64,000 nt of DNA from Mantis religiosa (GCA_030765055.1 CM060950.1:458997210-459061209); one strand, 5' to 3'. Shown: positions 11,665-23,750, numbered from the stretch's first letter. Numbers and translations are program-made. The notes: generated from the sequence alone by a model not told the origin.

Positions 11665-12427
11665 AGTAGGATACTTCTAAATTTATGCAAGTTATAACCA
11701 TTTCAGAAGAATAATGATTAGTGGCGGCTTCTGAGATAGTGCTGTTGTGCCATGGCACAGAAAGAAAGAAAGAGAAATGTATAGGAATTGCGCAAAAAAT
11801 TGTTTCTGAGTATCTGCTCCCTCATGTGAATAGGGGAGTTCAACACAAGCGCTCTGTCCTGGTTGTTTTCCATGGCTTGGCGCCGATTCCAGAAAGGCAC
11901 CATCTACGCTCATAAGCGCCTGTGTTAAAGGCTAGGGTGTCTGCTTATACACGGCTTCTTATGGGAAAAAGTGGTGCCGAGTTTTCTCTGGCGCCTAATT
12001 TACGCTTAATCCATTAGAGTGCAGTAAAGTACGCGACTTAAGATAACTGTCTCTGTCGCAAAATCGTACACAAATGCTAAGTATCACATTCTCCATGAAC
12101 TGTATTATCAAACTTTTACTGTACTCATTACACCTGTGCGTAACAAGAGTACGGATGTAATAAATATCTATTTCCGCTTTCCTGTACATTCTGTTTGGTA
12201 CAGTATATTATAAAATGGGAAGGATTATTGATAAGATTACCTAAATCGTTCGACATTGCTACACATATTTATATTTTAACAACCCTTATTTATTTATTGA
12301 TTTAATTTACTTAATTATTTATTCATTCATTTATTTATGGCACCGTATAACAATGTCTCACCAGCCATACCTGATAATGACACTTTATATATGTAGCATA
12401 ACTACATCTTCGTTAACGTGTTTAAGA
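11665..12427. other. No gene; TTTA-rich patch
   Basis: No supported gene. A low-complexity TTTA/TTCA-rich patch lies at about 12285-12340. Confidence 0.5.
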
Positions 12428-12850
12428 CTAATTAGTACTGTTGTTTAAAAATTCCTGTGAATTGTAAAAGCAGTGTGTTAGTAGATATTTATTGAGTCCT
12501 TTCTTAAATAGTTTTATTTCAGACAATCCCTTTAGATCTGTTGGTAGTATATTAAAATATTTAGAACCTGCATTAATTGTATTTTTATTACCAAAGGTAC
12601 CCCTGTATGAACTCAGAAAAAAGTAATTTTGTCTGTGAGTAAAATAAGTATATACATATTTGTTTAGTTGAGGGGATTCACTTGATGTTTTAACATACAA
12701 AATAGTGAAGAATACATATATACAAAATAACTGAAGTATTTTAAGTTGCTTAAAGTATGAGATGCAAGACTCCAATCTGCTAACTATAGCCATAGCCCTT
12801 ACAGCTCTTTTTTGGAGCAAGATGATCTGCATGAAAAAAGTTTTAGGCAT
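12428..12850 (-). pseudogene. CR1-type LINE ORF2 C-terminus fragment
   Basis: A 140-codon frame reads LLQKRAVRAM near its start, then an HRQNYFF segment and YFNILPTDLKG. These match the order seen downstream of RT in the full element at 13979-17460 (LQKYAIRII, NTRTKQNYF, YNHLPNQIKR). RT motifs are absent, so this is a 5'-truncated copy. It is divergent from its neighbours. Confidence 0.65.
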
Positions 12851-12859
12851 AAAGAATAT

Positions 12860-13030
12860 AAAGAAGTTTATATTCTAGAGTTCTTGGGCTTCAACCAGGT
12901 ATATGGATGATTAGTCATTGCCATTTCGGGAACATACATCTCTTCTATCATCAGGATGATGAGACGAGAGAAAGACAAACTCGACTTCAAAGTTCCAGGG
13001 GTTCACCCCCTGTGAATGTGGGATGCCGTT
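12860..13030 (-). mobile_element. PLE 3' terminal fragment
   Basis: CTTGGGCTTCAACCAGGT, GAACATACATCTCT and ATCATCAGGATGATGAG match the arms of the fold-back at 42146-42386. ATCATC-rich and CCCGAAA-type motifs on the minus strand are usual just after the GIY-YIG frame of PLEs. No coding part is seen. Confidence 0.5.
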
Positions 13031-13341
13031 TGCAGGAAATTAAAGAAGTTTGTAGATAAAATTAAAAAAGAGACGAAACCATTCATTACAAAGCCAAGCA
13101 GGATATTTTATGGCTTAAAAGTGAAAACATTCAAACAATAAATGGGTGACCCATAAAATTGCAGAGAGAGGGTAGAGGAAATATGACATCATTAGAAGAA
13201 CCACATTCAAGATATATTGGTATTTCTAAGATAACATATGTGAGTTAGTTCAATGACACTACATCATTTACACTTTTGTAATATGGGACGTGTTTTATCA
13301 CAAATCTGTCATTACCTGTAAATGACTGCAACATCGAAGAT

Positions 13342-13915
13342 GTGAGTGAACATAAATTCTTAGAAATATTTCTTGACAGAAAACTAACATGGGCAGGACA
13401 CATAAATCATATTTGTGATAAAGTAAGTAAAGCTGTATACTTGTTACGTTACTTCAAAAATGTCTTTGAAGAAAAAGGGCTTAAAATTATTTACTATGGA
13501 GTCATATATCCACATTTATTATACGGAATTGAAATTTGGGGCTGTGCTGTTGCAACGCATATGGGAAGGTTATTTCGATTGCAAAAAAGGGCCATCAGAA
13601 TTATTTACAATTTGAGTTCCCGAGAATCGTGTAGGGAAATATTTAAGGATAAAGGAATATTAACAGCATATTCTCTGTATGTTTATAAAGTAGTAACTTA
13701 TGCAGTACAAAAGGAAAATCTTAAAAATAGTAATATTCATAGTCATAACACTAGGCGCAAGGACAATTTTTTTAGGCAAAGTTTTAATAAGAATATTTCC
13801 GACAGGGATCCAAATGTGATGGGCTTATTGCTTCACAAAAAATTGCCAGCACATCTAAGGTCTTGTAAAGGCAAGCAATTCGAGGGTGCTCTGAAGTTTG
13901 TATTGTATTAATGAA
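13342..13915 (+). pseudogene. CR1-type LINE ORF2 C-terminal fragment
   Basis: A 189-codon frame lacks RT catalytic motifs but retains the segment after them: FLDRKLTWAGHI, ICDKVSKAVYLL, YGVIYPHLLYGIEIWG, LQKRAIRII and HNTRRKDNF, ending before a TAA near 13911. It is upstream of and parallel to the larger LINE but too divergent to be its continuation, so it is a separate truncated insertion. Confidence 0.75.
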
Positions 13916-13981
13916 TTATAATCATTGTACCACATGAATTTATTCCTTAATTTGTAATTAAAAACAATTGTATTTATATAT

Positions 13982-14452
13982 GTGGCTAAAGTAAGCGTAT
14001 TCAGTGGCATAAGGACAAATGAGCTGGAAAACCTGATCGAAAAGAAGTGTGCTGGCATTCCAAGACAACCAAAGGCAATATACCTACACGTGGGAACAAA
14101 TACAATGAAGCAAGCGTCCTGTCCAGAAGAGGTTATGGGTGACTTATATTGTGCGACACAGTGTATCAAAAGAATATACCCGAAAACATTAGTGATAATA
14201 AATGGTGTGGTGAAAAGAAGAGACATACACTTTAGGTTCATAAACAGTGTAAATGAAAATATACGTTGGATGTGCGAGAAGTTGAAGTGTGTCTTTGTGG
14301 ATGTAGATAAACAAATGACCATGGACTGTATAGGAAGGGATGGACTACACCTGAGCAGAAAGGGAACAATGAGTCTAGAAAGAATCATGAAAAATTCCAT
14401 TGAAAAGTGTACAGCTACTTTAAACTGGTTTACGGCCCAGGGAAACAATTAG
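13982..14452 (+). pseudogene. LINE ORF1, SGNH-hydrolase (esterase) fragment
   Basis: A 156-codon frame has AIYLHVGTNTMKQ, the GTN block III of SGNH hydrolases, and near its end DGLHLSRKG, the Asp-His block V that supplies two of the catalytic residues. Between them is a predicted alpha/beta stretch (TLVIINGVV, FVDVDKQM). The N-terminal block with the nucleophilic serine is missing, so it is 5'-truncated and should be inactive. Esterase-bearing ORF1 proteins are known from CR1-type LINEs, where they are thought to bind the RNA particle or membranes. Confidence 0.7.
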
Positions 14453-14454
14453 AA

Positions 14455-17400
14455 GCAGGGGGTACAAAGAATTTTGACGGGACAATAAAGGCATGTAAAT
14501 ACTTAAATAGAGATAAGGTAAATGATCGTACAAATAATATTACTCAAGAGGCACACATTTTAAATAAAACTTTGATGGTAGGAAAGAAACGTAATAATTT
14601 TAGCCTATTTCATCAAAATGTTCAAAGTATTACAAACAAAAGGGTTCTAATAGAGCAGAATATAGTAAATATGCAACCAGATGTACTAATATTTACAGAA
14701 CATGGGCTGAAAATAGACGAAATAAATGTAAATAATTATGAGTTATACAGTAGGGTCTAGCTTCTGTAGGGAAAAACATAAAAGTGGAGGGGTAGTAATT
14801 TATGTAAAGCATGGGATTAAATACAAAGAGATAGACTGTAAAAATTTCTGCAACGAAATGTGCAGTGAACTCGCAGCCGTAGAAATAATGTTAAAAAACA
14901 GAAATCTGTTAGTAATAGGGGTATACAGTCCTCCAAATGCAAAAAAAGATACCTTTCTCCAAAGATTGGAAGAATGTCTAAATAGCACCACAAATAAAAA
15001 GAGGGACACCATAGTAATAGGTGACTTCAATATAGACGTATTAATAGAAAATAAAAAGAAAAGGTTATTGTTAGAAATGCTAGACAGAAATAATCTTACT
15101 CTGACTGAGACTGAACCAACAAGGGTAACTAGAAGCTCTGCGACATGTGTTGACCTCATGATATCAAATTTAAACAAGGAATGTTATGAAACTAAAATAA
15201 TAAGAAACGGAATAAGTGACCACTATGGCCAACTAGTAGATAGTAAAATATTAGGTAAAATAAAAAATAAAATAAACAATCTGGTAGAATTTAAAAGAAA
15301 AGTAAACAAAAACACCCTAGAAATATTAAGAAACTATATCAAAGAAACAAAATGGCTTGAGATATACGAAAAATCTAATATTAATGAAAAATATGGAAGT
15401 TTTGCTAAAAATATAGAAAAATGTCTAGATACAGTAATGCCTAAACGTAGGGTAAAGGGAAAACTAAAAAAGTGTGAAAACTGGGCTACCAAAGGTATAA
15501 CTATATCTAAAAGACGTATGCAGTTTCTAAATAGCCTGAAACACACAAAACTAGATCATAAATCATACAATTATATCGAAAAATACGGAGAGACTCTTAA
15601 TAAAGTAATACACGAAGCAAAAGTGCAACACAATAAAATACTGATACAAAATGCAGAAAATAAAACCAAAGCAACATGGAATATTATAAAATCATTACAC
15701 AAAGAAACAAAACAAAAATGGGAAGAAAATATTTGCATTGAGATTGAAAATAAACAAATAGAGAACCCAATAACCTTAACAGAGAAATTTAATGATTATT
15801 ACATCAATGTAGTAAAGACCTTAGGTGTCATAAAGTGCCCGTCTGATCAAAAATTTGAGAACAGTATTTCTAACTCAATGGTATTACGTGAAGTAACATG
15901 TGAGGAAACTTTAAAACAGATAAACGCCTTATAATGTAAACGCTCGTGTGGATTAGATGAATTCACAAATGAAATGTTAAAGTACTGTAAATACGAACTT
16001 GCTGATGTAATTACATATATAAGTAATCAATCATTTATAACAGGAACATTTCCTAAAGCACTAAAAAAAGTAATAGTTAGACCAATATATAAGAAAAAAT
16101 TGTCAAAACTAGCATTAGAAAATTATAGACCTATAACACTGTGCTCAAGTTTTTCAAAAATAATAGAAGGACTATTTCTAGATCAGTTACAAGGTTTTTG
16201 TAGGAAATATAAAATAATTTCAGACTATCAATTCGGTTTTCAAAAAAAGAAATCAACTGTACAGGCAATATGTAAAGGAAATGACATCATTATAAATGCA
16301 TTAAACAGGAAAGAACATATAGTGGCAATTTTTCTGGATCTGACAAAAGGTTTTGATTGCGTAAACATAAATCAACTAATTACCAAAATAGAAAATTATG
16401 GGATAAGAGGCATACCATTAGATTGGCTGAAATCATATCTTCAGGACAGGGAGCAGTGTGTGGAAATTATACATAATTCAAATGGTAAATTGGACAAAAT
16501 TAGATCCTCATTTAAGAAAATAACTTACGGTGTACCCCAAGGCTCAAAACTTGGGCCCTATTTATTCCTTATATATATAAACAGTATATTCAAAACAGTA
16601 GTAGATGCAGGGGAATTGGCCATTGGATATGCCGATGACACCACAATCATAGTGAATGGAAAAACGGAAAGTGAAGTACAAAATAAATCCAATCTTATAC
16701 TTGAAAAAATTAGTAGTGAGTTAGGAAAACTAGGCATGGTAATAAATACAAGCAAAACAGAATGGATGCAAATCACCTTAAACAAAGAAACAGAATCACA
16801 TATGCAACTAACATTAGATAATAAAAAAATACTCGAAGTAACAAAAACTAACTTCCTTGGACTAATAATAGATAACAAACTAAATTGGAAACAACACATT
16901 GAAAAAGTAGTAAAGAAAATAAATATGGGGCTATATATTTTAAAACAGGCAGCACAACAAATAGATAGAGAAACTCTAAAGCAAATTTACTATGCAGTCA
17001 TACACTCTCATTTATGCTATGGGGTGGTATTATGGGGAAATGTACAGAAAAAAGCAATGGTAAGAATATTAAGACTCCAGAAATATGCCATCAGAATAAT
17101 TTGTAGATTAAAAAGGAAGGATTCGTGTAGAAATGTCTATAAAACATTAAATATATTAACATTTACAGCATTGTATATATATGAGTGCATTAAATACGTA
17201 ACAAAAAATTCTAGCAACCAAAATAAAAACATGTACATACATACACATAACACAAGAACAAAACAAAATTATTTCTTAAACAGATTAAGAGGAACATTAA
17301 GTAACAAAAATATAGAAAATAAATCTAAAGAATTGTACAATCATTTACCGAATCAAATAAAACGGATAACAGAAGAAAAATTTAAACTTAAAGCAATTAA

Positions 17401-17458
17401 AAAGTACCTTGTAGAAAACCCAGTCTACTCTATAGATGAGTATAAAAGGTTAAATTAA
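14455..17458 (+). pseudogene. LINE ORF2, APE endonuclease and reverse transcriptase
   Basis: The first part (to 14757) holds the start of the APE nuclease (FSLFHQNVQSI, FTEHGL). A frameshift at about 14757 leads into GVYSPPN, VIGDFNID and ISDHYGQL, the catalytic nuclease motifs (14760-15230). A single TAA at 15932-15934 separates this from a 494-codon RT section. The RT has IFLDLTKGFDCV, YGVPQGSKLGPYLF and GYADDTTI (Asp pair near 16632), then LGLIIDNKLNW and the LQKYAIRII tail. Apart from one frameshift and one stop the protein is complete through its C-terminus, so this copy is fairly young. Confidence 0.9.
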
Positions 17459-17460
17459 AG

Positions 17461-17734
17461 CTTAAATAGTAAAGGTACCCTCTGCATATTTTATTATATT
17501 TTATTATTTTAATACTGTTATGTACAGATTGTATTTGTTAAACCTGTTGACGTATCCTATGTATTTGGATCATATGGATGAAAAAAAGGTTACCCTGAAG
17601 GCCGTAATTGCCATATGGGAGTGTCTAAGCTATGTAAAACTGATTACTATGACAAGCACGACTTAGATATTTAGGGCAGATCAAAACCAGTTTCCAGTAA
17701 TGGACATGCTGATGATGATGTTTAGTTAGATAGA
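17461..17734. other. LINE 3' UTR and junction
   Basis: AT-rich sequence after ORF2, then the meeting point with the oppositely oriented LINE copy. No separate gene seen. Confidence 0.5.
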
Positions 17735-19283
17735 TTTATTCACTGTTAATGTAACAAAGTATACATGCACCTTTGTCTGTGAGTATTGTGTTTATGTATT
17801 CTCTGTATGAAATATAGGGGATGAATAAATTGAAAAGAATTTTACACTTACAAATTTTAAAATGTTGTCCATTAGATATACAATTAGCATGTATAAGACT
17901 TAAGCAATTTATATACAATTACAAAATTTAATACACAATAACATTTTGGTTCAGAACCCACACCTCCAAGAGGTAGCAGCTAACCTTATAAAATGATGCC
18001 TGTTTTGTACTCTTCTATTGAATAAAAGGCATTTTTTATAAGATATGACTTAATTTCTACTTTCATTTTTGCTTCATCCTTTATTTCCTTAACTGCATCA
18101 GGTAGGTAATTATATAAATCCTTTGCATTACTCTCTGTGCATCTCTTACCAAGAGAACCTTTCCGTCTGCTTCTGAAGTAATTTTGCCTAGTTCTAGTGT
18201 TATAGTTATGTACATTCATGTTTTTATCATCTTTGTGTATCCTTATTACGTACTTCATTCATATATGTACAAGCAGGGTACTGTTAGTAAATTAAATTTT
18301 TTAAAAGCATTTCTACATGAAGTTTTACTGTTATGATCTTATCGCTCTTTTTTGTAGTCTAAATATTTTTATTATATATTTCATTGTTGCAGACCCCCAA
18401 AGAATGATTCCGTAGTTTAAATCAGATTGTATAAAAGCACAATATACTTGCATTATACTATCCTCTGCCATGATCTGCGCCACTTGTTTTAATATGTATA
18501 TACCACTATTTATTTTCTTCATGATCTTTACAATATGTTTGTCCCATTTTAAACTATTATCAATAATTAATCCTAGAAAGTTAGTTTGCTTTACCTCTTT
18601 GACCTTCATGTTCTGACTGACAGAATAATATTGAATTGTGTTTTATTATTTAAGCTAATCTGCATCCATTCCGTTTTATTCACGTTTAGCATCATCCCCA
18701 ATTTTGCTAAATGAGTGTATACCATTTCTAATATTGCGTTAGCTTTGATCCGTAAGTTAGTTACCGTATCAGCAGTTACAATTGTTGTGTTGTCTGCATA
18801 TCCAATAGCAATTCCTCCTTCCTTGTATATCTTTTCAAAATGAAGAATTTATGTACAAAATGAACAAATATGGTCCCAGCCTTGAGCCCTGTGGTACTCC
18901 ATGCATTATGCATCTGAAGGAAGATTGAACTTTTGTTAAATTTCCTGTTTCATTATGGACAATCTCTACACATGGCTCTCTATCTGTTAAATATGATTCT
19001 ATCCATTTTAGTGGTATGCCTCTAAACCCATAATTTTCTAATATAGCTAATAACAACCCAATATCTACACAGTCGAACGCCTTTGACAGATCAAGAAAGA
19101 TTGCAATCACATACTCCTTCCTGTCTATTGCCCTTGTAATTATGTCATTTTATTTACTAATTGCATTCATGGTTGATTTCTTTTTTTGGAAGCCGAACTG
19201 GGACTCAGATACAATGTTATATTTTTTACAGAAATTTTGAAGCTGTTCTAAAAATATACCTTCAATAATTTTGGAGAACCCAG
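17735..19283 (-). mobile_element. CR1-group LINE copy, 5'-truncated, degenerate
   Basis: Minus-strand pieces reproduce the RT of the neighbouring LINE: FSKIIEGIFLEQL (near 19270), IFLDLSKAFDCVD and MHGVPQGSRLGPYLF (18835-19110), a damaged AIGYAD-type box around 18800, FLGLIIDNSLKWDKHI (18331-18609) and NTRTRQNYF with YNYLPDAVKEI (17986-18258). Frameshifts and stops separate them. Its upstream edge is fused to a PLE nuclease fragment at about 19283, without an intervening gap. Confidence 0.85.
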
Positions 19284-19585
19284 AACATGGATTTATGTTG
19301 TGGTTCTTTTTCCGAAACTGCGTGGCAACTGCTGATTTTTATAATTGTTTGTATTTTATGTTCCTAAAGTGTTCCTTTGCTCTTGTTTCTAAATCTCATT
19401 TGGTTTTTCCAATATAAATTTGACTACAGTCACAGCATTCAATTTGTTCAGCAAGTTCTTCGAACAACCACCAGATGAGACCTCCGCCAGCTACACAACT
19501 GACAACCAGTCGATGTCCGGTTAACAATGGAGGAAAGTAGCCTCCGAAACATGTTCCGGGAAATTTAAAAGTGTTGTTTAGTGTC
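19284..19585 (-). mobile_element. PLE GIY-YIG fragment fused to LINE
   Basis: On the minus strand the sequence reads QIECCDCSQIYIGKTK, an in-frame stop, then KEHFRNIKYKQ, KSAVATQF and NHNINP, at which point the LINE RT (CSGFSKII) starts. Upstream (19500-19580) lies AAACATGTTTCGGAGGCT, shared with 40997-41035. It is a nuclease-domain remnant with PLE-like flank. Confidence 0.7.
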
Positions 19586-20192
19586 ATTAATTGACTTACA
19601 TTTATATTTAAAATATTTACTTATTTGTTGCATATTTGTATATATATATACTATGCATAATTATTCAGTTGTTAATTATTTAATACATTTTCTTTGGCAT
19701 TAGCAATAGCACATTCATTTATTTTAAAACAGAAAGTAAAAACAAATTACACGATTGTGTATGCCATGTGCTCCTGTTTAGTTGTTATATGGCCCCTAGC
19801 TCAGGGAAAGGCGTCAGGGCAACTCGCTTGATTATGATTGGGTATACAGCACCACCCTGCCCAAGTATTTAATTTAGTTTTAAATACAACAATTTTACAG
19901 TTATTGACTATTGGCTATTACAATTATTAGTATTACTGCCTGTAGTGCAAAAGCACTCCAGTTTGATTTCTAGTACCAACATGGGGATATTTTCTCCTGC
20001 TGTAATACCTGGTAAGGGACACATTCAGGTCCTTGGGACCATTTGAGGTCCTGGAATCTGAATGTACCAAGTGACATGTTAACAGGATCTCATGCTTCTC
20101 TTATTACTGCACTCTGCACAGAATGTCTTGGGAGGCAAAGGTTGCAGATGATGTGCTGTTAGAAAATTCACAATTAATTGAAGTGAGCATTT
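19586..20192. other. No clear gene or element
   Basis: AT-rich with a short AT repeat near 19641-19652. A TAGCTCAGGG box at 19797-19806 resembles a Pol III A box, but no convincing B box follows at the right distance. Confidence 0.4.
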
Positions 20193-20194
20193 TA

Positions 20195-21097
20195 CAAGGG
20201 CTGTTCAATAAAGAATGATCATAATATTTTTACGGTCATAATTTTTCGCACTAAAATTCAATCTTATTATATTCTGTTAGCTTAATATGAAACAAACATG
20301 CCGTAGTAGTTTCATTGTTGGTACTCCTGGTTCCCGCCTGTGAGAACCAGGCAAGTTCAGACATGTTCAGTATCGCCTACCGCTGCAATGGAGGTAACAC
20401 AAAATTAAAGTTGATGTTAGAGGAAGATCCGAAGTTTCTTTCAAACGTAATCACTGCTGATGAAACTTGGCTACATCATTTTGATCCTGAGAGCAAACAG
20501 CAAAGCTCAGTGTGGAAATCTCCTTCATCGCAAACCCCCAAAAAACAAAAGTGGTTGCTTCTGCTGGGAAAGTTATGGTCATCTCATTCTTTGATATTCA
20601 TGGAATGGTTTATCAGAATGTTGTACCTGCACACACATCAGTAACTGGACAATACTACAGGGATGTCCTGAAAACATTGCAAGTCCATATCAGGCGCAAA
20701 AGACCACATTTCTGTGAAGCAGGCTGGATGCTGCACCACGATAATGTGCAGCCGCATATTACCAATGTTGTTGCTGAATATCTTGCAAAAATCGTCGTGA
20801 AGTGCACCCCTCACCCTCTCTATAGTCCGGATTTAGCCCCATGTGACTTTTTTCTATTCCCTAACTTGAAGAAACGCCTTCGTGGGAGGCATTATCCATC
20901 ACCAGAAGCAGTGGTGAATGCTGCGGAGGCAATTTTGAAGGATCTCTCTAAAAATGGTTTCCAGCATGTCTTTGAAGACTGGCAGAAACGCTGGGACAAG
21001 TGCATCACATTCAGGGGAGACTATTTTGAAAAGGACTATCAAAATTATGAGGATGACTAAAGGTACATTGTGATCGTTCTTTATTGATCAGCCCTCG
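20195..21097 (+). mobile_element. Internally deleted mariner, third sister copy
   Basis: Inverted termini (GGGCTGTTCAATAAAGAATG; 3' partner at about 21075-21097) with TA at 20193-20194 and 21098-21099. The helix-turn-helix region is deleted: the 5' UTR is joined at about 20400 to LMLEEDPKFL and DETWLHHFDPESK. From about 20535 a 182-codon frame covers the rest, with HHDNVQPHITNV and LYSPDLAPCDFFLFP. The C-terminal half is the least damaged of the three copies. Its deletion differs from that at 9383-10084. Confidence 0.92.
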
Positions 21098-21099
21098 TA

Positions 21100-22337
21100 G
21101 TTATTACTTGTATTGTTACTGCCATAGATGTCTGCAAGCTGTGATAATTGTGCAACCTATTCTGGAGTTCTCAACAATGAGCACCAAAAAATGTGATAAA
21201 TTAACTTGTCTGCTTTTACTTTCCCTTTTACAAAGAAAAGTTTTGCTACTTTTTTGTTTTCTCAAAAATGGCACTAATGATTTTGATTAAAATACCCTTA
21301 AAATATTTACACAGTAAATAAAATTGCATACTGATTCTGATCAATTTTCTTATTTATTTTCAAGCTCAAGCTTGGCAAATATTTTTTAAATTAATGACTG
21401 AACTTGAATAAACAACAAATGTATTTATGTTTTTGTTTTGAATACAGCTGTTCAGACATCAGACACAAGTGTCTCTGACGAAAAGTCAGTATTAAATTTT
21501 TGTAAGTAATACAGTATTTGCTCGTTGATACATCTTTTATGACTTAAATGTATATAATTTTTATCACAATTTGTGGGGTTCAATAAACAGTGAATTACAT
21601 AACAGTGGTTTGATCTGTGGAAGGAACTTAAAAAAAAAAGACATTCTCGAGAAGCACCAACTCTTCAATTTGAAGCCTATCACCACCTGATGATCACAAT
21701 AATATACCATGGCTGTCTCTAAGTGCTGGTAAAGGACACTTTTCTCTACTGATTGCCAACTATCATTTTTCACACTTTAGGAAGAAGAAGACCTTTTTTA
21801 AAAATATTCCAACACGATTCCATCAGTGAGGAACTAGTGACCAGGTTTGTCCAAGAGTTTATTGTATTTACAACATCTCTTAAGCATAATTGGTGTACGG
21901 AACAAACAGTGAATTCTCCTGCTTAGTAACAGTGTTGCCAACAGACCTCAGAGCATGCTAATTATCTTCATAGAAGGAACAAAATATTTTAAGAAGATTT
22001 TAGAGTACTTACTTAATTACACATTTCTGTCAATAGTCTTACCTATATTATAAATAAATCAACTTCAATAAGACTTAAGAAAACCCAAAATTTAAATCCT
22101 GTCATAACTTTAGCATTTTAAAATCTAATTCATTTTATTTTCATCTATCTCATGGATGAAAAACTTAAGGCAACTTGAATATAAATTCACTAAACACTTA
22201 AATACATGAATTTATAAATATCTACTTTTAAATCTAATTTTTAAAGTTTACCAAGTTGCTAAACTTATTGCACGGCCTTTCATACAGTGATATGTTAAAA
22301 ACTTTTCTAAGAAAACAAGCAGAACTATAACTATAAA
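21100..22337. other. No recognisable feature
   Basis: AT-rich sequence with no supported gene, paired termini or tandem repeats. Confidence 0.5.
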
Positions 22338-22350
22338 ATTGTAGAGCCAG

Positions 22351-22500
22351 TTCAAGTTTTGTTGAGTCTCACTTTTTACACTCACCTTCACTTATTATTT
22401 TTAAAAATAAGTGAAGCTGAGTGTAAACAAGCGTGACTCAACAAAACTTCAACATTTGAAAAAAACTTCACTCTTAATAATGCTTCTATTTGTAATATTT
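22351..22500. mobile_element. 150-bp fold-back PLE, 13-bp target duplication
   Basis: ATTGTAGAGCCAG flanks the insertion on both sides (22338-22350 and 22501-22513). Arms at 22355-22400 and 22408-22452 (GTTTTGTTGAGTC paired with GACTCAACAAAAC; CACTTATT paired with AATAAGTG) form a near-perfect hairpin with a loop of about 7 nt. The right end matches the 3' tail of the PLE at 2340-4003 (AATGCTTCT, AATATTT). No coding sequence is left. Confidence 0.8.
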
Positions 22501-23060
22501 ATTGTAGAGCCAGGTTGAAAAATTCAATGCCATAGCCGGGATTTGAACCGCAGATCTCCCGCTCTGCGTGCACTTGCTCTAACCATATGAGTTACTATGG
22601 CCAACATGCTGAAATGATCTTAAATTCTCCAACTGACTTGTATGTTTCCTGGTAGACCACTAGGGTTTCTCATATGCTATGAGACACGCACCTTTTGTGG
22701 CGACCTTAGCCTACACATGGCTAGTGTGAAAGAAATGATTATCTCCATCAATTTACCTGAATAACATAGTGGTTTAACTATGAAGCCTGGGACTTAAGTA
22801 CTTACAGCATAGTAAGTCACCACAAAAGGTGCATGTCTCATAGCATATGAGAACTTCTAGTGGTCTACCAACATAAGAGTCAGTTGGAGAATTTAATGTC
22901 ATGTCAGCATGTTGGCCATAGTAGTTCAGTGATTTAGAGAAACTGCACGGAGAGCGGAAGATCCGTGGTTCAAATCCCGGCTATGGCATTGAATTTTTCA
23001 GTCTGGCACTACTCATTCAAACCTTAGCCTACACATAGCTAGTGTGGAAGAAATCATTAT
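22501..23060. repeat. tRNA-like repeat in palindromic arrangement
   Basis: Two copies of one family face each other. A tRNA-like block lies on the minus strand at 22529-22603 and one on the plus strand at 22914-22988, each with a B-box-like GGTTCAAATCCCGGC or its complement. The body between them (GGTCTACCA, TAGTAAGTC, CACAAAAGGTGC) is also inverted: arms are about 22513-22705 and 22815-23005. The block TTAGCCTACACAT occurs at 22706 and again near 23025. Related units are at 43200-43780, 54783-55165 and 59672-60085. Confidence 0.8.
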
Positions 23061-23602
23061 TTCCTATAAAATTGTATGCAATGTTTTAAGATTAGATAAA
23101 GCTTAGCCTGCAGTACAAGAGACAATTATTAGTTAAAATGACTGATTCATAATCACGGAAATTCAAAATTTAATTTTTCTTTGCAAACAGCATTAATATT
23201 TACCAGTGTTACCCGTCATCCATTTTCAAAATCCTCTTTTAGAAAAAGAAAGATGGAAATGTTGTTATTTGTGCATTAAATAAATTTTAGAATTTTGTAA
23301 TGCAGAAGGCTCTCATTTCCAGACTTCATTACAGAAGAACAAAGAACTAATAAGAACAGAAGCTGCTGTAATGAAAATGCACATCTGAGTAACAAATTCC
23401 CAAAATTTCAAATATTTGAAATTTTATCTTTGTCCTCTAATCCCAACCATGAAGTTTTGGGTAATCCTATGATTATAGATGCTCTAAGGTCTATTCATGT
23501 TAACTAATGACATGAAACTGAATTATTTAGCTGTATTATACCTCTCAACCACTTGTTGATATAATGCATTTAATGCTTTCTTGTTTATTTAGAAAATGCA
23601 AT
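23061..23602. other. No recognisable feature
   Basis: AT-rich spacer between the tRNA-like repeat and the next PLE insertion. Confidence 0.5.
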
Positions 23603-23750
23603 AAAAAGATAAATTAATATAATTTTGAGTCAAACTAATACTTAATGCTCCACTTATTGCTAGTATTTACCTAGAATGCATTTCATTAGGATCTTCCTAA
23701 TATCAGCTGTTGTCGACTCAATGTGGAAGATCCCAACGAAACGCGTTCTA

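Larger units (their letters stand above)
13979..17460 (+). mobile_element. CR1-group LINE, two ORFs, nearly complete
   Basis: A non-LTR retrotransposon with an esterase-like ORF1 remnant followed by an endonuclease-RT ORF2. The gene order, SGNH-type ORF1 and APE-type nuclease fit the CR1 group (CR1/Daphne/L2 relatives); the exact clade is inferred. The ORF1 start and 5' UTR are missing. The 3' UTR after 17458 is AT-rich and its end is unclear. A related minus-strand copy lies at 17735-19283. Confidence 0.85.

Noticed and set aside
13855..14448. 197-codon minus-strand frame
   Set aside because: Antisense of the LINE ORF1 esterase-like frame, which has clear motifs on the plus strand.
19790..19865. 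SINE head with TAGCTCAGGG A box
   Set aside because: No B box at the proper distance and no family match.
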